From Xanthostigma xanthostigma (lineage: Eukaryota; Arthropoda; Insecta; Raphidioptera; Raphidiidae), in NCBI GenBank assembly GCA_963575645.1, contig OY754464.1, positions 1,240,001 to 1,304,000 of the forward strand: DNA of 64,000 bases, written 5' to 3'. The notes under the pieces are model-generated. The model saw nothing but the letters and a program-made list of their open reading frames with translations, made no database searches and was not told where the DNA came from. Position 1 is the first letter of the stretch. The number at the start of each line of letters is the position of its first letter. A program made the position numbers and the translations under genes. Below, piece after piece: positions 43,934 through 55,802 of the stretch.

Positions 43934-44775
43934 AGTAAAACTTCTTTTAATTTGTTTTTACCACTCACTTTTTGATAAATAATTTACTCACTACAGTAAA
44001 CCCTCGTTAACACGAACACGGTTAACACGAATTTCGGTTTAACGCGAACAAAAATTTGCTCTCGACAATGGTCACATAAGCTTTAATGTAATTATGTTCG
44101 GTTAACACGAACCCTCGTTAATACGAACTTCGAACAACTTTTTCGTCCCTTCACGGTTAATTATCGGATAATACGAACTACAAAAATTCTCAAATCATAT
44201 ATTTTAATCATTTTGGTCAATGAATATACAATACAACTAAAAGAAAAGATTCGCTTAAGGGATTACAAAAGTAAATAACTCACATTCTAAAAATAGACAA
44301 AGGATTGAGAGATTAAAAATTCACTCGAAATCCTATAAATAGAAACATATATACCTCAAAATTTTTCCCCTCTTATTTATTGAAAAGGTTGTAAACTAAT
44401 TAACAAAGGCAAAGGCTTCTTAACAATTTATAATAAATAATTATTCAATGTTTACTTAAAATAAATCATGATTTGACACTTAAAAAATGACTGTATTTTA
44501 TGCCATACTCGGTTTACACGAACTCCCACATAACACGAACTTTTTGCCTGATTTTTACGAGTTCGTGTTAACGAGGTTTTACTGTAATTAAATCACTCGT
44601 TGGCTATATGCTTATTGGTTTGCGTTCGTAGCCATGTTTCACATTTCGTTCAAGATGGTTTCTACAGATGCGTTTTGATGTCGCCATCTATTAGTCAAAG
44701 TCTTTAAATAGCAGAAACTGCGTAAACATGTCACTTCCGTTCGAAAAAAGTTCTGAGTTACTAAGGAAGTTTTAC
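43934..44775. mobile_element. family H element, copy 1, interrupted by pogo MITE
   Basis: Ends GAAGTAAAACTTCTTTTAAT and AAGGAAGTTTTACTTC are inverted. The inside, with the pogo MITE removed, matches 55,370-55,595: TTTTACCACTCACTTTTTGA, then TAAATCACTCG, ATTGGTTTGCGT and ACTGCGTAAACATGTCACTT. Confidence 0.7.
43992..44586. mobile_element. pogo/Tigger-type MITE nested in family H
   Basis: TACAGTAAACCCTCGTTAAC at the left and GTTAACGAGGTTTTACTGTA at the right are near-perfect inverts with TA ends. Subterminal ACACGAAC motifs repeat many times inside both ends (44,022, 44,105, 44,516, 44,535). 595 bp without an ORF. Confidence 0.9.
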
Positions 44776-44799
44776 TTCAAAAATTTTTTTTAGTTGTAA

Positions 44800-45400
44800 T
44801 TTTTTAATCTAAGATCGACGTGAAGATAAATCATAAAATTCAAAACAATTTTAATTATTTGAATAAATCATAAAATATTAATTTACAAATGAGTTATACA
44901 TATATAACAGAAGTGTAACTCATTTGAAAATTTATGTTTTAGTTTTTTTTTTGCATCGATTGAGTACATTATTAATAAAATACGAAAAAAGAAATTTAAA
45001 ATAATAATATTATATTTTCGCGTACCCGGCCAGTAGCCGGAAAACGGCGTCTTTACCCTCTTTATATTAAATTTGACTGTGAAATGAAACAAAACTTTTC
45101 ATTTAACTATAATTAATAAAATTGTAAAAACATATTTTAACACTATTAATAATAATAATAGGTATTATAAATATTAAGAAGATAAAGATAGAGAGAGAAT
45201 GTTTTGGTCATTGGTTAAAATTAAGTGATTATTACATTTTTCACTTGAAGGAACACACACAAATACACTGTATAGATAAATATCTCTAAGTAAATAAAAT
45301 AAATGTATTTCTACCATAATTTAGTTTGTATTTTCAAGTATTATTTATCTATAATATTATAATAGAAGAACTACAATAATTTCAAAATTATATACAACGT
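44800..45400. other. no feature recognised
   Basis: AT-rich; no supported gene. Confidence 0.35.
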
Positions 45401-45407
45401 ATCTGTT

Positions 45408-45524
45408 ACAGACCGTATTTTAGAATCAGATAGTCTAAAACAATCTGAAACGCGATAGTCCGTATGTATATGGCCCGGTCCGTACGTACACGGTCTGGTC
45501 CGTATGTATACGGTCTGTAACGTA
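45408..45524. repeat. short palindromic element
   Basis: GTTACAGACCGTATTTTAG at the left and TGTATACGGTCTGTAAC at the right are inverted; CCGTATGTATA and GGTCTGGTCCGTATGTATAC repeat inside. Probably a tiny MITE. Confidence 0.6.
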
Positions 45525-45916
45525 TCCAATACTCTACTTTTAAACGGACCTCAAATAACTCTCGCAAACCGCCGTTTTAGTTACGCAAAATCAATTGAAC
45601 ACAGTGTCGTTCCAATGCCTTATATTTTATTTCACTTATCGACTGTCATCTTTGAAAAAAATATAATATATATGCAGTTTTTTAACAATTATTTTTACTA
45701 ATTTTGATCCAGGGATGTAGGTATTTTCAATAACAGTTTTTCGGTGCAGGGTTGCATATAACGTGTCCTGACGTCGTTAATTATTCTAGAAACAATAATT
45801 AAAAAAAAAAATTCAAACATGCATTTTCAATTTTAAATGGTATCTTTACATAAATTTTTGTTTACAATAACTGAGCAAACAATTGTTAGTTTGTTGGTCA
45901 AATTTCTTAATATATT

Positions 45917-46297
45917 ATAGCCGAAGCATACGAGGCTGGTTTTGATTCGCTGCTAGGTTTCAAGCGTACTGTGAATTATTTGTATGTGTTGGCTTCACAC
46001 GATCCGTATTTTGAGGCTAGTTTTGTAGATCGGTTTGGTGCGCGCGCAGTGACCTGTGACATTTCGAACGTTAACAAAAGTGGACGTTTACTTGTCTCTG
46101 AACAGAACACACACTATGACGCCATGTTTGTTTGTGACGTACTTTCACATTTCGTCCCCGTGACAAGACACTGCTGCCTGATTGGTTCTTGCTAAAAACA
46201 AACATGAAAAATAACTTCGGTTCTAAATTTGAAATCCAGCTCGTCATTTCCATCCTCGCAGTCAGCAGCAAAACCAGCATCGTGTGCAGCGGCCTTT
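45917..46297 (-). mobile_element. family E MITE, copy 5
   Basis: Left GAAGCATACGAGGCTGGTTT, right CCAGCATCGTGTGCAGCGGCC. Inverse of the conserved inside: GTCTCTGAACAGAACACA, CTATGACGCCATGTTTG, CTGATTGGTTCTTGC. The ORFs within it are artefacts. Confidence 0.75.
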
Positions 46298-46574
46298 ATG
46301 CATAAAACAGGGAGCAAAATAATAATTGATGATGCAATTTTTCACGTCCGTTTAATTTGTAACTAAATTAAATATACAAACAATTTTTATTACAGTCACG
46401 CGGGTTTATAGTTTAGTTCATTATACAAGAAAACGATCATTAATATAGGTTGATATCTTAACACATATTTTGAGGTTAGGAAATTTGCATGATTTTCTTT
46501 TTCAATCCTCCATTGTTACATTTCAGAATGGTTAACGGTTATACTTCTCAAATAAGCATACAAAATGTAGTCCA

Positions 46575-47385
46575 GGTCCTAGGAATAAAATCGCAATCGA
46601 ATCATTAAAGTGCAAGGATATATTTCTGTCTTTTTTATCGTAAGAGCTCGTTGGTTCTGATTGGCTTAGGCCATAAACAAAGACATAAAACATATCTTAA
46701 TATATTGTCGGAATAGCCAAGGAATTACTTCGAAAAAAGAGACGCAGATATATTTTCGATACGCTTTGTTGCCTTCGCTCACCGCACATTGAGTAAATAG
46801 ACAATGCGTGCTATAGCAATTATTACATATTATATGGTCAAGGTTGAAAAAGCCGCAGTACATTTTATAAAACACACAATGACCCAATCCCCACACTCAT
46901 AAATTATTACAAACATACCTATCTACATATTATAGGTATGAGGTACACCCCGTGTAGGCGACAATAGTCACTACTATCAAAAACTTCACTTGGTTCATAT
47001 ATTTATTAATTTACTATATGAATCATTGTCTGTCTACTCAATGTGCGGTGAGCGAAGGCAACAAAGCGTATCGAAAATATATCTGCGTCTCTTTCTTCGA
47101 TGTAATTCCCTGATTTCTCCGATGATAGGATTGGTTGATGTACTTGCATTCAATCTGAATAAAGTATCTGTTTCAAAAACTTTGTCTTTTTCTATGACGT
47201 TAACATGGGCGTACCCAGCTTTTGGCCCAGGAGGCAGCAAATTAAAAATTTCTTAAGCTCGTGCTTGTTTTGCCCCCCTGGATACGCCAGTGCTTACGGC
47301 ATAAATAAAGACAGAAGTATATGTTTGCATCCTAATGGTTCGATTGCGATTTTATTCCTATGCTCAGTATAGAATAAAAGTATAT
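46575..47385. mobile_element. foldback element with unequal arms
   Basis: The best-conserved mirror is AAGAGACGCAGATATATTTTC...CACCGCACATTGAGTAAATAG (46,735-46,802) with CTACTCAATGTGCGGTGAGC...ATATCTGCGTCTCTTTC (47,033-47,095). Outer parts are also inverted: TAGGAATAAAATCGCAATCG at 46,579 and CGATTGCGATTTTATTCCTA at 47,342. Confidence 0.75.
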
Positions 47386-47984
47386 GACTTGGTTCCTATC
47401 TAAAAAGCAAATTAAAATAATTCATAGTCAAACTAAAAAAAACTCGTTTTTATGGGAACTAGCGGCGCGGCCTGTGATCAAAATTCACTCCGCATTTACT
47501 CCGCTAATTTTTTACAGTGTATGAACGTAAACAATGAATATTATTTTACAGTGTATGAACCCAATGTTTTATTGTATTTGTAATACATATTATAATACTA
47601 TTACAATATTATTTATTGGCTTTTTATCAAATTCTAGCAATTTTTAGTATCATGTAAAATTAGCTGGCATTCATATTTTTTTTAATTTAAATATTTACCG
47701 TCTTACGGGATGAATTTTCAAAAACCCTTTCTTAGTACTCACCTACATTTGTATAAGAAACTCCTGTATAAAATTTCATGCTTCTAGACCCACACGTTTA
47801 GGCTATGTATCAGTCAGTCTGTCAGTCATTCAGCGTTAGTGTTTTATTAAGTAGAAAAAGATATTTTCCATAAAAATAGCAAATCGGAATAAACTATTTC
47901 TATGCCTGAAGTGATGCCTTATTTTTAAGTTTCAGGTATTTTAAATCTTGGATATTTTTCCAATCCGGACGCCGGACGGTTTAT

Positions 47985-48042
47985 ATTGTATAGGTATATA
48001 GCTTTACAAATAAATTGTCTATCTATCTATCTATACAGTAGT
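47985..48042 (+). repeat. LINE 3' end with (TCTA)n tail
   Basis: TATATTGTATAGG..., AATAAATTGTCTATCTATCTATC is the same kind of 3' terminus as the minus-strand LINE at 33,046. The coding part is absent. Confidence 0.6.
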
Positions 48043-48049
48043 GACGTCA

Positions 48050-48880
48050 CACGTAAGTAGGCGACGTTTTTGTCTCGTGAATAAATTATTACATGAGTTT
48101 TCGATCGTGAATTTTATATTTAATATATTCTTTTTACTTTTAATCTGAATATCTAGAATCTTCACATTTTCAAGTCAGAATATGTAAGCCACTTGAAAAC
48201 CATGCAATTTCCTGAATCAAATGTCATAAATACCGTTACATAAAATGTTATAAACTGTGGTAACTTTATAATAAAAATTGATGAGTGACATACCTTTGTG
48301 AACCCAGCTTTATATTATTGATAGTACTGTGTCTTAATAAGCTCATTATTAAATTCACTTCGTGTTAATAATTATTAAAATAATCAATATTAGATATTAA
48401 ATAAATATATAAGTAGAAATATATAAAATTATCACAATTTGTAATACCAAAATGCTACATTATGTTACAATTAAGTAATATTTAAAATTATAAAACTTAA
48501 CAGATATTTGAATTAAAATTTAAGAATATTTAAATACATTTAGAAATGCAACATATAACCGATCATTTTAAATCACAACTACCTACCCCCTATAAAATAG
48601 CTGCTTTTCATGCGTCTATAAAATGACTCATTTCACACTAGTGCGTGAAATAAATAAAAATAGTCAACCCAATAGTAATTTCCTACAATTATAACATAAA
48701 TGAAATGTCATGAATCCTGAAAAAACACTGAAAATGAAGTGAAAAACAGCAATTTTATATAGGTGCAAAAATATAGTGTATATCTCGGACGCAATGATAT
48801 TTTGACTCGTGTGACTGTTTTAATATAATGTCACAGCTCGTCGCAATTATACTTCATTACACCCTAGATATATAAACTAC
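48050..48880. other. no feature recognised
   Basis: Very AT-rich; no gene or matched repeat. Confidence 0.35.
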
Positions 48881-48886
48881 TATACA

Positions 48887-49145
48887 TACAGAATGTAACA
48901 AAAAGCTAAGGTAGAATTAGGAAACCGTGGTGTTTTTTTAAACAAATTCTTTGAAAAAAAAACAAGATTTTAATTTTTCTAGTAAACATTTTAAATAACA
49001 GCTTATGATTACGTAATGAATAATTTTTTTTTATTATAGAGACATTTAAATTTGTATTTTTAACTTCAAAGTTCTGAAGCTTAAAAAATACTTTATTTTT
49101 TACAATTTATTTAAGATCAATACAATTTTTTGTTACACCCTGTAT
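48887..49145. mobile_element. mariner-type MITE, 259 bp
   Basis: TACAGAATGTAACAAAAAGC at the left against TTTTTTGTTACACCCTGTA at the right; TACAGGGTGTAACAAAA is a common mariner-like terminus. TA ends. No transposase. Confidence 0.7.
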
Positions 49146-49149
49146 ATCA

Positions 49150-50550
49150 CGCAATATCAATTTATTGAAAACAATTAATTAGATCAACGTACAATTAATT
49201 TCAAATTTCTAACAAAAACAAAAGAGTTTTCCATTAAAATTTCAATATTATTAAAATATATATATACCTATAGTCATCAATAATATTGTCAGGACCAATA
49301 TAAATAAATTATAATTTAAGTGAAAAAGTCGATTAAAAAAGCGAAACGAGTGGTTCCAGCAATTAAAAAACTTATTTAATGTTTCGAGATAAAATCTACA
49401 CGGACGTAGCTGTACCGGACAGCTAGTATACACATAAAGCGAAAGATATGTCGTTTTTCTAACATTTGACTTCAACTTGAAAACAATAAAAAAGAAATAA
49501 AAATACTTTCTACTTTAGTTATTCACATGAGAACGACGTGATCCCAAATGGCATAGGTAATTCAGTGTCAGTTCACAAAATAAACTTTCAAAAAGTGATA
49601 TTAAATTTTGTATTCTGACAAAAATGAGAATATTGTAATTTCCCATAGTGTTATTGTTGCAAAAGACGTTTTATTGTTTTTAGTGATTAACAAATGATTA
49701 ACGTAGGTCTTAAAAGAGACTGAAAATGTTTTCGCACCACGTAATAAAAAAATAGAACCCCATTCAAAAAAGACCACTCAAATGCACAAAATAATCATTC
49801 CGAACAAAATGGTGTCGAAATTATTCAAATCGGTTTATCCCTCAAAAAATTATGGTTAAACAAACATAAAAAATGTCAATTTTGATTTTCAAGTCAAATT
49901 AATAAAAACGTCAAGCTACTTGCTTTGACGAATCCCTACAAATGACAAATTTATTGGTTTCGAATTTCGATTGCCAAACTAAAAGCTACCCGGTCGAAGC
50001 CGGACCGGAAAACTAGTAAACATAAAATTAAACATTCTTTTATTTACCAGTTGAATGAAGACCACAAAATAAATACCTACAAGTGCGTGTTTTTACTGAA
50101 AATTTTACACGAAAGTCTGAAACAACAGGTGTGATCAATATATCACCACCATTGACACAAAAAATAGATTGCCAAACAGTCCAAAAGTGTCAATCAAACA
50201 AGGAGATAGGCATCTTTACGTCCTTTTCCTGCTAGTGTCAACTATATTGGGATCCGATTACATCATGTCGCAACGTCGCTACATTTGGTGATAAAAGATG
50301 AACTTCTTCAAAAGGTTAACTCGGCAGAGGGTAGGACCTGCACAATGTGTTGTTTTTCAGAAATCACCAGCACATTAGATCGGTCCAGCACGGCTAGACA
50401 GAAATTGCAGATGACCGACTCACGGTCGTTGCTGGTTGCGCTACTTCGTTAAATAACACGAACAGGCTTGTTTGCTCTGTGCTGTGCTGTCGTGCAGGTT
50501 CATGCCTGACAAGTGTGCACGGTCTTTAAAAGTTGATTTAAATTCGTCAA
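49150..50550. other. no gene recognised
   Basis: About 1.4 kb without a supported CDS. CGGTCGAAGCCGGACCGG at about 49,990 is a small hairpin. Confidence 0.35.
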
Positions 50551-50556
50551 TTAAAC

Positions 50557-50991
50557 TACAGTGTAAACTCTATATAGCGACACTCAAGGAATTTGTGGCG
50601 TTATTGAGAGTTGTCGTTAAGCGGAGAGAAGAAATAATTCATTAATATTTTTTTACTATAATATACATTTACTCATAATATATAAAATTTACAACTGACC
50701 AACAAACATTCATACTATCGATAAGCAGCTGAGCTAAACATATGTAAGATAATTCCAACAAACAAAAACGAATTTCTTAGAATCTTCGGTACGCATGGTG
50801 CCGACAACAAAGCAACAAAATAACAAACAAGTACTGTTTATTGCTTAATTGTGACGTATTGTTGGCGTTATTTAGAGTGTAGGTATCATTGTATGAGCAA
50901 GAAGGTAAACCAACTAGAGTAATTAAGTAATTTCGACGTTTTAAGGAGTTTGTCGTTATATCGAGTGACGTTAAATGCAGTTTACACTGTA
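50557..50991. mobile_element. pogo-type MITE, 435 bp
   Basis: TACAGTGTAAACTCTATATA at the left and GCAGTTTACACTGTA at the right, with GCGACACTCAAGGAATTTG and GACGTTTTAAGGAGTTTGTC subterminally. TA ends. No ORF. Confidence 0.75.
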
Positions 50992-50999
50992 TGGTATAG

Positions 51000-51960
51000 G
51001 GTTAAAGACCACCTGTGATTTAACACATGTTAATTATAGCTAACAGACGAGATTCTCAGATTATTACAGTAAAGAAAATTATGTTATTTCAAATTTCGAT
51101 ATTCGTTAATTTAGACACTCGTTGCGAAAAAAATAATAAATTTTAATTGAAAAAATGAGTCGCTAGAAGATATCGGTAAAACAGGAAACCAGAGATTATC
51201 ATTTTCGTTATAAAATTGTCAAAAAATAGATTAAAAAATTGCCGGGAATTGGTGTCTTTATCAACTGACAACAAAAACGAAATAAAGACTAAAAAAATAA
51301 TATTTTTACACTGTCAACAAAACAATGTTTTTGGTCGTTATTATTACAAAAAAATGCGTGTGAATCTGGAATTCATTTCCTTTATCGCACACTCGTTTCT
51401 ATCCAAAGAATTTTCCCGACGGCTCTTGACAAAAATATACAAATGTAGGTAGGTACTGCTGAAAAAATATTTCATTCTTAAAATAAAATGATGACGGCTT
51501 TTGCCAATCGCAAATGTCTAATTTACTGCATTGTCATTCTAACATTTTTCTTCGACACAGAAATGACTAAGTATCTAAATTTTATTTTTCAGTTGGAAGA
51601 AACTGATTTTCTCTCTTTAAATTTTTAAATTAAATGTCTCATAACTCATTCATTGCACTATTTTAGTAACTTTCATATCTTTAAAGATATTATGCTATAA
51701 TTTTATAAATAGTATTAATTCTATAATATTATACTTATAAGAGAAGATACTTTTTATACAGTTGAACATTTTTTTTCACATCTTGTAGGATATATTCTTT
51801 TCACTATAGGAGAAGACATTGCAATAAGAAATAGATCTTCGAAAACAATCACTGCAAAAGCTCTCTCGTTTCCGTGTTTTTCTTATTAGACGATACCACG
51901 TGGACATGAAGGTATCACACGTTGTTTTTTTTGTAGTTTTGACCGCAGTTCCGTGATTTA
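51000..51960. other. 3' flank of the KCTD-like gene
   Basis: No CDS supported. On the minus strand the first AATAAA downstream of the KCTD-like stop is at 51,581-51,586 (TTTATT on plus), a possible polyadenylation signal giving a 3' untranslated region of about 380 bp. Confidence 0.4.
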
Positions 51961-51966
51961 GTCGAA

Positions 51967-52689
51967 CTAATCGCGTACAAAGACAAACTCGTTGTAATGA
52001 TTCCAACGATTCTCTTCCGAATCAACGCCGGGTTTTAATTCGGCAGCACTTCCAGCTGTTCCCGAACCGCAACTTCCCACCATTCTGAAGCCCTGCTCGT
52101 AGAGATTATCAAATGCCTGTTCGATAAAAGAATGCTTCAAAAAGAATCTCGACGTGTATCTTTCCGTCAAGCCATGATCCGGATCACGGCTCTCGTTTAG
52201 GGTTTCGCCGAAAACGTCTCGACACAACGTCACTCTTCCGCAGACAAGAATCCGCGACAACTTTCTGAATTTGACGTCGGCCAGACCGTCGCGGCCGAAG
52301 GCAAAGCTGCCCCTATAACCGACCGTTATGCAGCCGCTCTGTCGACTGCGGCTCGAAGATTCCGAATAACCCTGAACAGCTTCAGCCATTACCGGCAATC
52401 CGTAATAAACGGCTTCTTGACGAAGTCGTTCCTTTTCTTTGAAACATTCCGGTAACACCAGCGCTCGATTTCGTAGAAAATCTAGCACGTACCTGAAGAG
52501 TACGCCGTCTCGATCCAGAAAGTAGCGTCCTTTTGCGTCCTTTGGCACCGTCGTTCGACCGGAAAATATCGCCGCCAGCAACGACTCCGGTTCGCGGAGC
52601 AGCGTCTCCAGAGACGTCGTGTAAAAGACACCGCCCACGTTCACCTCGACAACAGCTGGAAACTCGCCGGCTTCCTCTTGCGATGCCAT
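51967..52689 (-). CDS. KCTD8/12/16-like BTB protein
   Basis: 240 residues in one exon. I chose the ATG at 52,687-52,689, which sits in TTACCATGG, a strong initiation context, and leads at once into MASQEEAGEF. An upstream in-frame ATG at 52,761 would add 24 hydrophobic, non-conserved residues in a weaker context. Domains: a BTB/T1 fold at about 13-105 (VEVNVGGVFYTTSLETL, then GRYFLDRDGVLFRYVLDFLR, ending with YYGLPVM), a Ser/Arg-rich linker at 108-118, and a C-terminal H1-type domain at 121-238 (ITVGYRGSFAFGRDG, FGETLNESRDPD, ERYTSRFFLKHSFIEQAFD, ending YNEFVFVRD). That second domain separates the KCTD8/12/16 group, auxiliary subunits of GABA-B receptors that pentamerise and bind G-protein beta-gamma in vertebrates, from other KCTD proteins. 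Function in this animal is inferred from family only. The gene is richer in G+C than its surroundings and intronless across the CDS. Confidence 0.9.
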   Translation of the reverse strand: MASQEEAGEFPAVVEVNVGGVFYTTSLETLLREPESLLAAIFSGRTTVPKDAKGRYFLDRDGVLFRYVLDFLRNRALVLPECFKEKERLRQEAVYYGLPVMAEAVQGYSESSSRSRQSGCITVGYRGSFAFGRDGLADVKFRKLSRILVCGRVTLCRDVFGETLNESRDPDHGLTERYTSRFFLKHSFIEQAFDNLYEQGFRMVGSCGSGTAGSAAELKPGVDSEENRWNHYNEFVFVRD

Positions 52690-52914
52690 GGTAACGACGA
52701 CTTCGACGACAACCCAAAACTTCTGCAGATGAACCAGGTAGTGAACACACGCGCGCACCACTACACAAACACACTAAAACTGTCCTGCGGCAGACGACGA
52801 CGGTGTTACACTGCAGCGGGCCATTTCTGTACAGCGTCTTTATTGAAAGCTGCCTACAGTTGCAAATCGTCTCCAGATTCGTACAGAACTCGCGTCAATC
52901 GCCGATTCGTATTC

Positions 52915-52926
52915 ATATATATAAAG
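52915..52926 (-). promoter_or_regulatory. possible TATA box of the KCTD-like gene
   Basis: On the minus strand CTTTATATATATGAATACG lies about 230 bp upstream of the chosen start codon. A start of transcription about 30 bp further would give a 5' untranslated region near 200 bp. The second TATATATA at 52,936-52,943 is an alternative. Inferred from sequence only. Confidence 0.35.
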
Positions 52927-53377
52927 CGGTCACATATATATTTTAAGGGGTGTTGGGGTGGGGGCGGTAACAAACAACGCTACGTCCGCGCATACCGCCA
53001 ACATCACTGCTGCAGCCGCCGCCGTGCTACGCTCTCTAGCTTGGCCTCTTGCTAAGGCAGCTGATGATATTATGCAACCGTTTGTCACTACCCTACCGCA
53101 ACCCAAGAAAAATGCTCTCAATCCCTACGAGTGATGTCGAGGTACAGGTTATATTAATCGAAAATGAAAATAATGAATATATCGTTTTGCTTTTTCGACT
53201 TTTACAGTGGCCTCTTTGTACAAAAGATAGACGCCGTACTGGATATTATCTGCATCTCTTTTGAAACAGGACAATTCTGTATCATAGCATCTTTATTTCG
53301 TCCGATTTTGTAATCAATAACACAGCTTCGCTGTTTCGGCGCAATAAAGCTTTGCGCATCACATCCTCTATATCTAC

Positions 53378-53661
53378 CAGTGGTTCCCAAACTTATTTGG
53401 CATACCACCCCCTTTCCAGAAAAAGTATTACTCAGCGCCCTCTGGAAATTATTTTTTTTTAATTTTAATAGAAATTAAACAAATATATACGTAAAATATA
53501 GTACGGAAAGGTGTAAATTAGAAACATTGAAGTTTGAAATTATAAAACTATTTATTGAACTCAGAATTCATCGCCCCAAATGCACCTGTGGCTATCACCG
53601 CTCCCCCTGGATCGCTGCAGTGCCCACCAAGGGGCGATAGCGCCCACTTTGGGAATCACTG
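53378..53661. mobile_element. short hAT-like MITE
   Basis: CAGTGGTTCCCAAACTTATTT at the left and CACTTTGGGAATCACTG at the right. ACCACCCCCTTTCCAG and GGGGCGATAGCGCCCAC are subterminal. The flanks (ATATCTAC and CTCTATAC) are only partly alike, so the target duplication is decayed or the borders are slightly off. Confidence 0.7.
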
Positions 53662-53669
53662 CTCTATAC

Positions 53670-55360
53670 CTATAGTATAGTCGATTATAAAATGTAGGTA
53701 ACAACTAGGTACTAACATTTTTTTTTAATTTTAAATTAATAAAAGCTGTTCGTTGCGTATACAAACATTATTTTTAATTGACAGAAATTTGACCTTCAAA
53801 GTCACAACACGATGAAATCAACTTTTGATAAGAATGTTCACATATTGTTTTTTGTGCATCAACAATTATTTCAATTTATTTTGCACGACCTATAAAATTG
53901 CTGTTTTGCGCGTCTGTATAGCGGTAGTAAAATGAGAAATTTTAAACTAGTGCGTAAAGTAAAAAAAAAGAAACGCGATTTTACTAATTCAAATTGGTAT
54001 TTTCGCCAAAATTTTGCGGTACCTATGTTAATTTTTGTTTTTTAATAAAGTTTAAGATCTAAGAATAAATTCTATTATGTTTTAATAAATAAGTTAAAAT
54101 CGTTCCGATTTTCCAACATTTTAATCATAAAATAACGTCAGCATATTATGTCAAAGTATTTATGTTCTGATAATTAAGTTAAAATCGTGAGAAAGTCATG
54201 ATTTTCCAACATAATATTCATAAAATGACTTCAAATTCTGTACAAAAAAAAATGAATGCTGGTATTGGAATTAATTTTAAGACAGGACATAAGTACGTAA
54301 CCTTCCAATTTCTGTAACACTCTGTACAACAGACAAGGACAACCGAAACAAATTCGCGACTTGTTAGATAAAAATCGAATACATATATTCAGTTTATTTC
54401 ATATATAAATTCATAAAAAAACTGTATGGAGACATTAAATTAAACAAAATCTATGTAAAAATTTCACATTTCGTGTAAGACAGGCTTCGAACCGATCACA
54501 ATAAGCAAAAAACACTTTTGTTGCTTCCTTCTGCAATCAAAATTCCAAAATCGGGAAACGTTAGGATCAAATTAGAGTATAGAGGAGTTGAGTAAAAGAG
54601 TGTTTTTTAAATCGGTTTAGTCGTTTGGGTTGTAAGCCTGACACAAAAAAGCGTGACAATTTCAGACGTACAGGAAAACACTTCATTATTATTTTATAAC
54701 GGTTAAATTAAAACAACAGATTTTCCATCTATTATTCTACAGATAACGAGAAGTAATCTGTTCGCTGATAATGAGCAGCTTTTCTTGCCTCAGTTAGGAA
54801 TAAAACCCTATACTCATATTATTATTTTGTTGATTGCTAGATGTCGGTAAATACAAATACTGCATTTGCCGCCATCTGTTAGCACAAACTTTAACAATGT
54901 AGGCGTAGCTACCTTAGAGTATACATTAATATATTTGAATAGACATAACAAAAATTACATAAGCTTATGAAATATGACTGAATAGTGACCACATAGACTT
55001 ATACTTTATATTATATTTATAAGCGGCGCAGTTTTATGCGTGGAACGGGTGTGCTTTACATTGTTTCATTGCGCGAACCATACTGCAATTATGACACTTT
55101 CTACACTATAGTGCCTAACATTTTATTAATAATTTACCATAAAAACTGAAAAATATTCACATGTTTATCTATGGCCAAAAGACAAAACTAGATATTATGA
55201 TGAATTTGTGGTAAAATAAATTTTAATAACGATTGACTGGCCTATTTCATTGCGAAAAATAGTCACCAGTCTCCGGATGATACTATGGAAACCTTGATGG
55301 AATGAGAAACAATTTAAAGTAACGAACCACTTTGAAATGCAATTTAGAATTTATGCAGAC
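53670..55360. other. no gene recognised
   Basis: AT-rich. A degenerate two-unit repeat (AAGTTAAAATCGT...GATTTTCCAACAT...CATAAAAT) lies at about 54,090-54,230. Nothing else is matched. Confidence 0.4.
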
Positions 55361-55369
55361 GCCTTAATA

Positions 55370-55595
55370 AATAAATTTGTTTTTGCTACTCTCACTTTTT
55401 GAAAAATATTCACTCAAATCAGTAAATCACTCATAAATTATTGGTTTGCGTCGTAGCTTCACCTTTCGATGATACAATTTGATGTCAACATCTGTCAGTT
55501 GATGCTTTTAAATAACAAATACTGCGTAAACACGTTACTTCCATCCGAAAAAAAATACGTGAGTTACTCTCATGTCGCGCCTAAAGAAGTTTTAC
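55370..55595. repeat. family H element, copy 2, partial
   Basis: Matches 43,950-43,990 joined to 44,588-44,775 without the pogo MITE; ends AAAGAAGTTTTACTT. Its left terminus is missing. Confidence 0.6.
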
Positions 55596-55802
55596 TTAAA
55601 AAATCTATTATAGAAAAATTTAACATAAACGGTTTTGTCTTTTGACTACATATTACAATCTAGAAGATATTCATACTCAAAGGTGAAAATGCTCTGATGA
55701 CTTGCAACATAATATAGTATATACCCCCTGAAGATTATTGCGCAGCTCTGTGCGCGTAATTTTAAAAAGGTTAGGGCATATTAAAGTCAAACCTCCCGGA
55801 AA

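Noticed and set aside
45971..46195. 74-codon ORF
   Set aside because: Entirely inside a family E copy in the non-conserved reading direction.
52678..53055. 125-codon plus-strand ORF opposite the KCTD-like 5' end
   Set aside because: It is antisense to the coding start and promoter region, and its length follows from the local GC richness.
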